Source: Larix kaempferi
Taxonomy: Eukaryota; Streptophyta; Pinopsida; Pinales; Pinaceae
Reading direction: 5' to 3'
Length of the DNA stretch: 64,000 bases
Assembly: GCA_027924585.1 (NCBI GenBank)
Contig: BSBM01000001.1
Span: forward strand, 53,126,501 to 53,190,500
Of this stretch, positions 48,962 through 59,535 are shown in pieces. The notes under the pieces are model-generated. The model was not told the origin of the DNA. It searched no databases and saw only the letters and a program-made list of their open reading frames with translations. The stretch's first letter is position 1. The number at the start of each line of letters is the position of its first letter. The translations under genes were made by a program, and so were the position numbers.

Positions 48962-51900
48962 AGCCGCAACTGCAATAAAGACATTAATACGAAAATCATT
49001 AGAAACATATACATGGTATATAATGACGTCTCTTCAAAATTGAACATGTATTAAATCAAACTCACATAAGCAATTTAATGGCATTCACTTACCTACATTT
49101 AAAACTTAAAATTAAACATTTGACAATTAAAAAGTAAGTTAGTCAGATTGGCAGAGAGGAGGAGGAGGAGGATCAAGGCAGTGATGAGTTTGTTGATTCA
49201 GGCATGGAGGAGGAGGATCAGGGCAGTGATGAGTTTGCATCTATGTGTCTCAATGTCTCATTGTGTTTTGTGATTGTGAATGACAAATGTGTTGTGATTT
49301 GTGAATGATCTAATTTCTATTGAATATTTCATATTTGTAATTGTAAATGTAATTTCTATTGAATATTTTTAATTGTAAATGTTAAATTTTATTGGATGAT
49401 CTATATGTCTATATTTTTAAATTTTAATATATTTTAAAAATATATTAATTCCGGGGGTCACCGTGTCCTACGTGTCATAATTCCGGGGGTCACCGTGTCT
49501 AGTGGGGACCAGGGATCAAATTTGAAGGGTGGGGTCCCATTTCACTATGAAGGGCTATGAGATATTGAACACTATTGAAGGGCTATGAGAAATTTATTAA
49601 TATTTATTCTATGTGTATATATGGATGTGTTCATGTTGCATGGATTGGATTCTAGGTTAACCGAGGCCTTTTTAGAGCAAAGAATGGGGTAATTACTATT
49701 TGGAAACAAGTTTTTTATCAAATGTAAATTGCGGTGATGGAAGATATTAAGGGTGCCACATGTTGTGGAGAAAGTAGTATTGATTCCTATGACGTAATAG
49801 GGAGTTCAAAAAGTCTGGTTTCAAGTATTGTCATGCGTAGCTCGATTGATTTTTCTCGCGCTAGGGTTGTAGAAACTGTTATGGCCATTACTGTTAAAAG
49901 GATTGATGGGGTGGAATCCCATGAAACGATGAGTTCTTTTGTTAAGACGTAGATTCAGTGAAATTTGGTGGGAGTCTCATGTTCATTTTATGCACAAAAT
50001 TCGATTACTTGATTTTGTTGCATTGTTAACTCTCCTCCTAGTCATAGCTACAATCTCTTATATAATTGTGAAGGTTATCAATCCACTCAATATATTAAAG
50101 TTGTAGTAGGCCAAAATCATCCACATATTTATTGTACTCACAAATGTTGACATTCCAATTTCTACGTAGAGCGCCCATTAACATTAGATTGTATGGGACA
50201 TGTTTTTGAGGCATGATGTCATTATCTCATAACAACAAGCTTTTTATCCATAAATATGTCATCTACAAGCCAACGAAATTGTTCCTAATCCTTTATAAAA
50301 CTTTGTCATAATTATATCAATACCAACATCCCTACCTATTGACTTAGCTTAGAAGATATTACACCTTCGGATAACCAAACCTGATTCCAAGGTTGGTAAT
50401 CATAAACGTAAAAGCATCATCATAAGGAAATAGCATGTTGTGTTGAGGAAATTCCTTTTTTTCCATTTCCTTCTCAGGATAATATTTGGTTGTGGATCAT
50501 TTAAAATGTATAATTTATTTTAATATTGGGAAGCTAAATTCAAATTCATTAATATATTAATGTGATTTGATTTTTTTATTAATAATAAGTTATTCTTTTC
50601 ATTTGAAAATGTAATAGTACATCAAAATTTCAATGTTTACTGACGTAGTAAAGTTGAGAGGCTTTATTTTTCAGTGGATATATAGCAGACCTGTAAATTC
50701 ATAGGATGTCAAAAATCTAGTCAGCCTTGAAGTTGAGCTCCTCAAAGAAAATGAATTTCTTTAAATATGTTTATGGTAGGCTGGCATTGCCAGCTTCGCT
50801 TCGCAAACTATCCTGGAGGACTGGAGGAGATAGGGTAGGTGGAACTTGGAAGTAGCTCAACCACAGTGGAATAGGGGTATAAGAAAAAGCTTGTTTCTAT
50901 TCATGCAATATTATATATTGATGGTCGGAGCCATGGAAGCATGGAATTCGAGCATTGACTTGATACAACAAAGAAAACAAAAGGTGGAACTCGGGAGCAG
51001 CAGGATTGACTTGATACAACAAAGAAAACACAGGGTGTGAGGTTGGGAGCCGTAGACGGTAGGATTAACTTGATACAACAAAGAAAAAACAGGGCTATAG
51101 GTAGGGGCCACGGGCAGGAGCAACAACCTGCAACATTACAAGAAGTTTATGGATTGTGGATTTTGTCTGAAATGCCAAATTCGCGGGGGCACATTAACAT
51201 AATATATTATACATTGAATACTCAATTAACTCACGGAGTCAGCATTCACGAATTGGTATGTGATAACTTGTAACTTGGTAAGCCCGCTAGCAACAACACG
51301 TATGAGCCACCTACCAGGTTTAATAATTTTGTTGATGCCATGAAATGTGTTAAAAACGTAAGCGCTCGCTACAAACACGAGAAATTCGAAGCGTTCAAGC
51401 CATGGGTTGCTCAGTGTAAGCCCGTCCACGTAAGTTGCATAATGATATTATTAGAGGCCCAATGGTCCATGATCCATGGATGGATATTGGAGAGTAACCG
51501 AGTCCCACTCCCAAGTCACCTAGCTAGTAGCCGCATTCCCAATTTCCCACTAAAAACTGTTGATGGGTGAAATTTGAAGCTACCCTTCTGTTGCAATTTT
51601 AAACAGTAGTGGTTAATTTAATTATTGAAGGGCTTACCATGAAATTAAATTTTTTTTGCATGGTATTTAATTTGAAGTGGCCTTCTATGACGTGTAAAAT
51701 GACCTCTGAAGGGCCCTAAAGGCTTCAAATTTGAAGCCTGGTTACAAGGAAGCGGGCTCAGAGCGCGCTTCAGGCCCGCTTTTTACCTCCATGTGCGAAC
51801 CCTATCCGGCTGCACAAAACCACTGGTAACTCAACACCTGCATCCACCCAATAGATCTCCAACTCAGACTTGTGGACGTGCTTGCTCGACTTTATTGAGT

Positions 51901-53057
51901 TCAAAGATGCTGCCTGACATAATCCCTTTCGAGGAAGGGTCTGCGGCATGCTTCCCCTCTCCGATATTCCATAATTCCCGTCCTGGAGAACTCATCGGCA
52001 CATTTTGCCGGCATTGGCCTCCTGATATCTATTGGTAGGAGAGTGTTACATGAGAAGCAGAGGCATCTGAGAAATCAGAAGTGAAGTAATTTGTTGTTGT
52101 TTCTTTTCTAACCTTTCTTTCGTCTCCATTTCTAGCAATTTCTCTTCTTTTGCTTTTTAAATTTTCCACTGTTCGTCAGGGATTCGATTCTCGTTCGGAT
52201 TGTTTTATTCCACAGCAAAAAGGGCTTCCAGGCTGGATGGTATTATGAAAACCAGCTACGGGATGGGGTGTACTGCGTTATCTGTATCAGTTGTTATAAA
52301 TTTCCTTTCAATCGTTTCAGCATTATATGATAATTGTATGTATTTGGATTTGATGTAAACAGGCATGGTGCAGATGTACCTATCTCTTGAGAATGACTGC
52401 AAGTGGGGGCCAAACTACCAGCAGTCGCCACACCTGATTCCACAGTAGTAGTCGCAGTCTCTCTAATTGGTGCCTCATAAGTTCAGAGTATCATTATCTT
52501 TTCACATGATACAAAACATTTTCACATGATACGAAACCTTGCCAGCTAATGAAAAGACATGAGTGCACTCATTTTCATTATATTTAGTGAGTTGTGGCTG
52601 GAGGCAGGGACACTCGTGTCCCGTGTTCTCGTGTTGGGTGACTTAGATGGATACATTGTAGAAAGGGGGTCCGAGTTCTATTTTTTTCAATTTTAGGTTG
52701 GATTACGAATTTTTGAGTTTTTTAAAAACGATTCATTTTAATTATAAATTCATCTTGGTTGAGGGAGATTGAGGGAGATGTGAATTTAATGAAAGATTGG
52801 GTTATTCCCAATTTTATCAATATTAAAAAACTAGGTTTTTTTAAACAAAAAAATAATAATAATTTAGGTTAAAAATGATAAAAAAAGAGTATGGGTGAAA
52901 GAATTACCTGATTGGATGACAATCTACTGGTGAATTTGTCCCCTCCAGCTAAATCGAGCAACACCAATACTTGAGTGGGCCACAAACCGTCCTCGTCTGG
53001 GTTCAATTTCGCGTTTCTGATGCGTGGGTGCCGCGGGTGGTCGGCAATCGTCGGGAC
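48962..53057. other. Right interior of the 18-kb transposon, mostly non-coding
   Basis: Holds an acidic 48-bp duplication at 49153-49245 (GAGGAGGAGGATCA, GGCAGTGATGAGTTTG, twice), a doubled ATTCCGGGGGTCACCGTGTC at 49448 and 49482, and tandem copies of GACTTGATACAACAAAGAAAA at 50957-51090. A short frame at 51340-51430 (NFVDAMKCVKNVSARYKHEK) only faintly recalls a SIN3-type helix repeat. No other gene is supported. Confidence 0.45.
50957..51090 (+). repeat. Three-copy tandem repeat, 51-59 bp unit
   Basis: The core ACTTGATACAACAAAGAAAA occurs three times, followed by variable G-rich segments (GGTGGAACTCGGGAGCAGCAG). Confidence 0.8.
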
Positions 53058-53088
53058 TGTGTATTTAAATTGTTTTTTAGATTTACAT

Positions 53089-53206
53089 AACGCGTACGCG
53101 TTTTGTAACTACATAACGCGTACGCGTTTTGTAACTACATAACGCGTACGCGTTTTGTAGTTATATAGCGCGTACGCGTTTTATAGTTATATAACGCGTA
53201 CGCGTT
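53089..53206. promoter_or_regulatory. Right subterminal palindrome array (5 x 14 bp, 26-bp period)
   Basis: Copies start at 53089, 53115, 53141, 53167 and 53193; four match AACGCGTACGCGTT exactly. Copy number and period equal those of the left array. The flank TTTTAGATTTAcATAACGCG resembles the left flank in the same orientation, so the two arrays are direct rather than inverted copies. Confidence 0.9.
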
Positions 53207-53324
53207 ATTGTTACCTAGCCTACATGTCCAATGACATGTTAGGATCGGGTCTTACCTTGGCAGGTGCTAAACATCATAAACGCGTTATGTTTTACGTATC
53301 AGGAACGAGTTTTGAAAAAGTATC

Positions 53325-53363
53325 ATTGCATCTAAAGTGACCCTCATCTTCTTGCACACACCC
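53325..53363 (-). repeat. Right terminal inverted repeat (39 bp)
   Basis: Reverse complement begins GGGTGTGTGCAAG and contains ATGAGGGTCACTTT and AGATGCAAT, pairing with the left repeat. Confidence 0.95.
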
Positions 53364-53367
53364 TGAA

Positions 53368-53628
53368 TGGTCGGTAAGGAAGGGCGCCTTTCTCAAGTGG
53401 TAGATGAAAGGAGGGCGCACTAAGATCTAGGAGGGCTAAAAATGAGTGGAAAGAAGCTCCGGGGGCTATCTAACTGAGGGCTAGGTGCTGGGACTAATGA
53501 CTGGGATGCATGCAAATGCATACAAACCCTAAATAATGCATGCAAACCCTAAATGTGCATGCATGACTTAAAATGCAAAGGATGAAAATGCTAGTAGGAC
53601 TAGGATGGAGTATAGGAATATCCTAACA
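53368..53628 (-). repeat. 3' LTR, proximal segment
   Basis: Matches 55736-55980 of the intact LTR and begins TGTTAGGATATTCC on the minus strand, next to the polypurine tract. Confidence 0.92.
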
Positions 53629-53638
53629 CCCCCCCTTA
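53629..53638 (-). promoter_or_regulatory. Polypurine tract of the Copia-type element
   Basis: The minus strand reads TTAAGGGGGGG immediately before the LTR start TGTTAGG, the usual primer site for plus-strand DNA synthesis. Confidence 0.85.
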
Positions 53639-53814
53639 ATCCATCCTGGGCCCTGGTAACTAATACCAAAGGTCACCCAATACAATGAATAATAACAGTC
53701 AATAAACTAAGGAAATGGGGAGAACCTCATGGGAAAAATACCCCCTCTCAAAACAAACTGTAAGGCACACACACAAAAATAAATGCTCCAAACTCAAATA
53801 GGTGTGATGCTTGG

Positions 53815-55000
53815 TCATATGTCTGGAGGTATCTTCTTCTTGGGAAGAAGTGGATCATGCTCAAAAGGCATGTGCTTGTACTTGCTCTTCAGATCGAATG
53901 TGATGAGAACAAATCCAAAAGTATGAGGATGATCCTTGAACCTGTGATTCGAATCAGCTGAGGTAGGATCAAATCTATGAATGTGCAGATAGTCTTTTGT
54001 CTTCTCCTTTGAACCATCATGGGTGAGATTATGCCAAAAAGAACCATCAAATAACAGTAAATGTTTTGAATCCAAATCAAATCCAAGACTTAAAGAATGG
54101 TTTCTTAAGATCTCCTTTAAACCATTTGAGGTGAGATCTAAACCATTGAAGGCATGAGAAATTATCCCAAGCGAATGGAAATGGCCATCAAATATCAGTG
54201 TTTTCTTGGAATCCAAATTAGATACAAGACTTGAATCATGGTTTCTGAGATCTCCTTTGAACCATTAGAGGTGGGATCAAAACCAGTAAGTGCATGAGAA
54301 ATTATCCCAAGCGAATGGCAATGGCCATTATCTTCAATAACCTTCTGAAAGCATGAAATAATGATCTTATAGTACATAAGAGGTGAGTGATCAAGGAGAG
54401 CGAGTGCATTACCTCCAATGGTTGATTTGACCTCCGAAACATTCAATAAATCATGATGCAAACCAACAAACTCTGGTGCAAGAGAGGATTTAGGACATTC
54501 TGCATTTTCTAGAATGTGAGTTGGCACAGAATTCGAAATAGAAGAAATTTGGAGCATGAGTGTAGAATTTGCAAGTTCTTCTTCTTTGTGGACAACATCA
54601 ATATGAGATATGTTTGATATTGATTCATGATCAATGAGATCATCAAGGAAGGAGAATGCATCACTTTGCTTGCTCTCGAAAGGGTTTGGACCAATCCCTT
54701 CATTATGTTTGCCAAATCTTTCATCCAGGAGGGCCCATAGATCTTTTGGAGATTCAACATCATCAATGAATTGGTATATCATGTATTCAGGAAAAGTAAA
54801 AATCATTGTTGCATAAAATTTGTCAGCTTTATTTGACCATTCAATCTCTTCTTCATAGGATTCGAACTCTCTTTCAAAACAATGATCAAAGAGATCATTT
54901 TTCTTCAAATATGCTATCATTTTCGGTTTCCATTCATCATAGTTGAATGGAGAAAGAAGATCATAGTTGAATGGAGGAAGAGGAGGGATTTATTCTGAAT
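53815..55000 (-). pseudogene. Copia-type gag-like protein, frameshifted
   Basis: Reading starts near 55000 with NYDEWKPKMIAYLKKNDLFD, typical of the N-terminal gag region of plant Copia elements (DUF4219/UBN2-like). It continues through IEWSNKADKFYATM and PKDLWALLDERFGKH. An in-frame TAA near 55000 (after MYSE) would block the likely natural start, leaving ATG at 54920. The frame shifts near 54250. The downstream frame (54216-53815) contains tandem copies of HSLGIISH- and DSKHLLLFDG-type units and ends PKKKIPPDI. No zinc knuckle, protease, integrase or RT is present, so the element is gag-only. Confidence 0.75.
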
Positions 55001-55156
55001 ACATGGAAGCTGTATAAGACCTGCAAAAAATAATAGAAATTCATGCAACTGCTACTACTGCAAAAATGCAGAAACTGCTGTAATTGCTGCACTCGAAATC
55101 TTGATAATAACCTACAAAAAACTCTCAGGAATTGAGATAAACAATACTCTCAACAT

Positions 55157-55168
55157 GCTCTAATACCA
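55157..55168 (-). promoter_or_regulatory. Primer-binding site, initiator tRNA-Met type
   Basis: The minus strand reads TGGTATTAGAGC directly after the 5' LTR. It matches the usual Copia site TGGTATCAGAGC except for one base. Confidence 0.9.
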
Positions 55169-55980
55169 TGTGAAAATCCTCATAGCAGATCTAAGAGATG
55201 ATTTATACCTCACAAGAGTAATTATGATTAAGCAGGAAGATAGAAGAAGAGTGGTCAATGCAGTGTAATGAGAAACAGAATAATAATACAGTAGAACTCG
55301 GATAGAAGCAAAAATACTTTACACACACTAATTCATTAATCACAATATGGACAAATAAATAGTACAATGCATGAGGATTCGAATGCCAAAGGTGTAAATT
55401 CGAATTAGCCCTCATGGAGTGACCAAAAGATCACTGGAATGTCATCGGAGCACAACTAGTAGTCTATCTCATCATCAGTGGAGTCATCAATGCACAAGTA
55501 ACTGTCAACCTTCAGTCAAACTAAGTCTAACTGAGTGTGGTAGGTGTAACTGATTGTAACTGGCACATGGAGACACTAATTGAATGAAGGAGGCTCAGTG
55601 GACGGCGCATGAGGAGCTAACTGGAGTCAGAATGGGCAGTCAAGTCTCACTGGAGGTCCATAGGAGTGATATAGTTAGTTGAGAGTCAATCTAGCCTTAA
55701 ATCAAGGAAATAACTGAAGATAACTAAAGATAACTAAATGGTAGGTAAGGAAGGGTTCCTTTCTCAACTGGTAGATGAAAGGAGGGCGCACTAAGCTCTA
55801 GGAGGTCTAAACCTGAGTGGAAAGAAGCTCTGGGGGCTAGCTAACTGAGGGCTAGGTGCTGGGAATGATGACTAGGATGCATGCAAATGCATGCAAACCC
55901 TAAAAGTGCATGCATGACTGAAAAATGCGAAGGATGAAAATGCTCGTAGGACTAGGATGGAGTATAGGAATATCCTAACA
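55169..55980 (-). repeat. 5' LTR (intact, 812 bp)
   Basis: Starts TGTTAGGATATTCC and ends TTTTCACA on the minus strand. It is the uninterrupted reference that defines the insertion point in the other LTR. Confidence 0.93.
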
Positions 55981-57880
55981 ATTCTAATCTAAACTAAATC
56001 TTAAGAACATGTAATAAACTATACTAAGAATAAAACTGATAAATTCTAAAGCAGTAACATATTAGTAAATCAAATATGAAAGACATAATTCGAAAGACAG
56101 TTAAAACAAAATTAAGAAAGACTTTAATTAAAACTTTATGGAATGTAAAGTAGGGTCCTAATTATGGTTAAGAATGCTAATTAAAATCAATAAAGATTAC
56201 AGTTAAGAAAAACTAAGAAACTCAAAAAAAAAACAATGCAAAAAGAATGAAAGTCTGAATGATGATCCGGATGACTGTCTGAATGATAGTCTGGATGGAA
56301 GAAAACAAATTAAACTAAAGAAAGAGGCAATTTTTATGATCTTGACATCATCTGGCGAATGCAGATGAACCTACAGTGCAAAGAAGTTAGTGAGAAGACT
56401 GTTGAGAAGTTAAATAGTATGAAGCAATCTATTCTAATAATTATTTAAATGATGAACTACTTCTATAACATAGTTAAACAAAACTAAACGATGAATAAAA
56501 CTTAACCTACAGCTTACAGAAACAGAACTAATAAAACTAATTCTAATTCTAACTAAACTTGAAATAGCTGCTAACTAGGTTCCATCTAATTGCAGAAAAC
56601 TGGAAACAAGCTGTAAACACTATGCTTGGTCGACCATTATCAATTCTAGAAACACAAAAGTTAGCAAAAAAATATAGATTACAGAGGAATAAGGAAATAA
56701 CATATACAGAAAAACAGAATTAATTACACACTGGAAAATGAACTAACTATTTGTAGAAAAGAAAATACAGAAAAACATAAATAAAACCCCTGGTTGATGA
56801 GGGGGCCTTCCCAGCAATCAGAGATGGAAACTAAGTCAAATTAGTCACCAACAATAGAGCATCAACAATCAAATTCAGGATCTTCCATTAACTAAGAAAA
56901 ATTACACAACATTTATGCAAAAACTACTGCTATCCTCTATTTATTCTATAAGCTATATGATCCTCCTCGTTTCTTCACATGAGGCATCTATTTATAATGT
57001 TACAATGGGAGAGAAGGTCAACATAGTTGACCTCTCTAAAACTAGAGGTCTTTAAGACTGTAAAATGGCTTCCTGATGACTTATGACAGCGCAAGGGGCA
57101 TCTACCAGGTTTCATGGTGTCAGTCCTACTCGACACGAACAGCTGCGTGTTTGTTTCCTTTAGTCATGGGAAAAACGTATGTTGGTGAGCTGAACGGACG
57201 GAGGAGAGGGCTGCTAGAGCGTCTACGTAGGTAGAGAAATGTGTTAGCGGACTGAGCGTGGGAGGACGAGGATCCTCTAGAACATTGACGTGAGTAGGCG
57301 GGTGTGATATCCAGTTTGACGAACAGGAAAGTCAGAATGTTGGAGTGTCGATGTGGGGAGATCGTGTGTTGCCAAGATTGGGAGGTAGGAAGGTGAATCT
57401 TCTAGAACCAAGGCTCATCAACCATAAACACCACATAGCTAACCGAACCCATGTGTCCATTTTTGTCTTTAATGACCAGGAATAAGCCAGCCAATGATTC
57501 TGCGGACTGAACGCAGGGATGAATGATGGGTTGAATGCTGCTGGCGTCTTTGGCGTGAAACCGAGTTCGAATGAAGGTCTGTTTGAAGACCACAGCATGT
57601 AGATCAAAAACTAACTGCCAAGAATGTCTGGAAATATGAAATGATTATTAATAAATCATAAAAAATGTTGATAATTATTCACTATTCGTATGATGTTCAA
57701 ATAAATGAATATCTGAGTCTGTTTGACAGTCTGAATGGAAAGAAGATTAATTTATTACACAAAATAGTGCAATTAACGCCACTCAGAGTATATTTGATGA
57801 TAAAAAATAGTGACAAAATGGACACCAACATTCCCCCAAACCGGAGATATGCCAGGTCCCACTGAGCAAAATAAAGAAAT
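55981..57880. other. Right flank of the Copia-type insertion, LTR-like sequence
   Basis: AT-rich to 56940. A TATAAATAG box lies on the minus strand near 56990-57000. A 91-codon minus frame (57332-57607) has no recognised domain. The stretch may be LTR or 3' region of the element whose gag-like ORF lies at 57881-59432. Confidence 0.4.
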
Positions 57881-58640
57881 TCAGGAAGAAGGTTGAGCTA
57901 CGGGAGCAGCTGCCTTCAACTTAGAAGAGGAAGTGGTTTTAGCTTTAAGCTTCTGGAGCTTCTTAAACTGGTCCTTCAAGGAGTCATACTTCATCTGGAG
58001 AGTAGTATGGGATGATTTTCTAGAGTTGACCAAACATTCAATGCTTCTTACTTGTGTGTGCAATACATTGTTTTTCTTCCTGGAGCTCAGAGATTGTTTC
58101 CACAAAACTTTGATTCTGGTCTGTCAACCATGCTATCACTTGGGTCAACTTATCTACTTCCTGCTGATTCAAAATGGGTTGTTCTATGCAATGTTCCAGG
58201 TCCTTTTAAGGTCTCAACTTTCTTGAAAATGTTTCAAGCTCAACAGGATGTTCTTCAAGAACTCTGTCTTCGTTGTGTGCAGGAGGACTTTCAGCAGGGG
58301 CTTCACGCAATCGAGCAGATACATTGGCTAATGTGAGAAGAGGTGTTTTAAGGGTATGGTCATCTTACTGGTTGTCTGAATGTGATGGCTGAATGACAGT
58401 TTGAATGACAGACTGGTCAACGGACTGGTCACGATTTTTTCTTGCAGATTTAGTGGGTACTGAAAAGAGTGGAGGTTCCGAAGGAAGGTCACCAAGGGTA
58501 AGCTCAGGAGAAGGAGATGGATGGACATGGTGTACATCTCCCAAGGGATTCTCATCAAACTGCATACGCTTGGTGTCTTGTTCTGTTTGCGTAGAGGCTT
58601 GGGTAGGCTCACTAATACTGGCTTGGAACTGATGGTGTTT
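57881..58640 (-). pseudogene. C-terminal part of retroelement gag-like/accessory ORF, frame-broken
   Basis: Continues the 59432-58641 frame after a stop and shifts. It contains Pro/Ser-rich and SDNQ-rich segments, then a coiled-coil-like stretch (YDSLKDQFKKLQKLKAK) ending near 57881. Such tails follow the globular part of large plant retroelement accessory proteins. Confidence 0.4.
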
Positions 58641-59432
58641 TCAAGAACCAGGGGATTTGGAAATAGGCTTCTCAATCAAATGAGGGTTTAGAATCTCAAA
58701 GACAAAATGATCCCAAGTTTTCCCTCTCTCTTCCAGCTGGTGAATGATCAAGATTTTAATGAGACAGTGATGGTACAAGCTACCATAGGGATTAACAGTA
58801 TTCTTTCTAACCTGGCTTGACATCTTCTCTAAACTTTTCAAGAAATTGAGGGTCTGATTGTTAACAAAATGTGCTAGCAATCTAAAATGACAGACTTTAA
58901 AAAAAGTAAACTTACCCTCATAAGTAATCAAATGAATGATGACAGTCAAAGGGTCTAGGTATTCTGGCTTGACCCATTCCCAGTGGAATCCTTTTGTTCC
59001 AGCAAAATGTTGATATTCTGCCTTTAAAGCAAATTCGTGAGCCTTCCGTGGAAGGAAAAGATGTTTGTGCCAACGAGAACCCTCCATAGGGAGCTTTTTG
59101 GCTAATGCAATAGATTCTTCTGTCATGGAGAAAGTAAGATGGCCAACTTTGGCCATCTTGCCATCAAATCCCTTAGCGAATAGTAATGAAATTTCATGGT
59201 CATGGCCTTGGAGAAGGCGGAGAAACAGACCCCATCCAGCTTGAAGGAACACCTCACGACATTCCTTGAACTCAAAGATGCGAAGAAGGTCTTCGTAACT
59301 GCCAAGTTCGTGATGGATTGGAATAATTAAACAGAGATCGAGGGATGCGGATAGGTACAAGGAATTCAAGAGATGCAGGAGATGCAGATTAACAGAAAAG
59401 ATGGAAAGCGAACAGAATGGAGTGAAATTCAC
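58641..59432 (-). CDS. Retroelement accessory/gag-like protein
   Basis: A 263-codon frame. The first 35 residues are hydrophobic and may be a wrong start; a likelier start lies further in. The core has LPMEGSRWHKHLFLP, FHWEWVKPEYLDPL and NPYGSLYHHCLIKILIIHQL. This pattern is seen in plant proteins annotated as retrotransposon gag-like or putative plant transposon proteins. It lies about 90 bp downstream (minus strand) of a primer-binding-site-like sequence, fitting a 5' ORF of an LTR element. The function is unknown. Confidence 0.5.
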   Translation of the reverse strand: MNFTPFCSLSIFSVNLHLLHLLNSLYLSASLDLCLIIPIHHELGSYEDLLRIFEFKECREVFLQAGWGLFLRLLQGHDHEISLLFAKGFDGKMAKVGHLTFSMTEESIALAKKLPMEGSRWHKHLFLPRKAHEFALKAEYQHFAGTKGFHWEWVKPEYLDPLTVIIHLITYEGKFTFFKVCHFRLLAHFVNNQTLNFLKSLEKMSSQVRKNTVNPYGSLYHHCLIKILIIHQLEERGKTWDHFVFEILNPHLIEKPISKSPGS

Positions 59433-59518
59433 ACAATCGTCAGTTTAAATTGAAGTCTGTTTGAATGGTTGAACAGTCATAAGCATGCTTAAGAGATCAC
59501 ACTTGTCATTCAAATATC

Positions 59519-59535
59519 TTTGAACTGAGCGCCAA
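59519..59535 (-). promoter_or_regulatory. Primer-binding-site-like sequence
   Basis: The minus strand reads TTGGCGCTCAGTTC, resembling TGGCGC-type plant LTR primer sites, just upstream of the gag-like ORF. The LTR that should precede it could not be bounded. Confidence 0.4.

Larger units (their letters stand above)
35257..53363 (+). mobile_element. 18.1-kb autonomous DNA transposon, Sola-like candidate
   Basis: Bounded by inverted repeats 35257-35304 and 53325-53363 and by TGAA on each side (35253-35256 and 53364-53367). Comparison with the intact LTR copy at 55169-55980 shows that the LTR sequence resumes exactly across the junction, so the ends are certain. It encodes a 1023-aa transposase (plus) and a 512-aa protein (minus), both apparently intact. 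It carries three arrays of a 14-bp palindrome at 26-bp spacing. The Sola superfamily is reported to make 4-bp target duplications and to use an all-Asp or DDE-type catalytic core. Assignment to it is an inference; 18 kb would be large for that group. Confidence 0.93.
34697..55980 (-). mobile_element. Gag-only Copia-type LTR retrotransposon, 3' LTR split by an 18-kb transposon
   Basis: Two LTRs in direct orientation: 55169-55980 (5') and 34697-35256 plus 53368-53628 (3', interrupted). Both begin TGTTAGGATATTCC and end GATTTTCACA on the minus strand. The 5-bp target duplication ATTCT flanks the whole element (34692-34696 and 55981-55985). A primer-binding site and a polypurine tract are at the expected places. 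Without the inserted transposon it is about 3.17 kb. It encodes only a gag-like protein, so it depends on another element. The LTRs differ visibly (about 4 changes in the first 50 bases), so the insertion is not recent. Confidence 0.92.

Noticed and set aside
49153-49310. Acidic EEEDQGSDEF-like tail as an exon of a plus-strand gene
   Set aside because: No upstream coding sequence, only a possible AG acceptor; kept as a small duplication.
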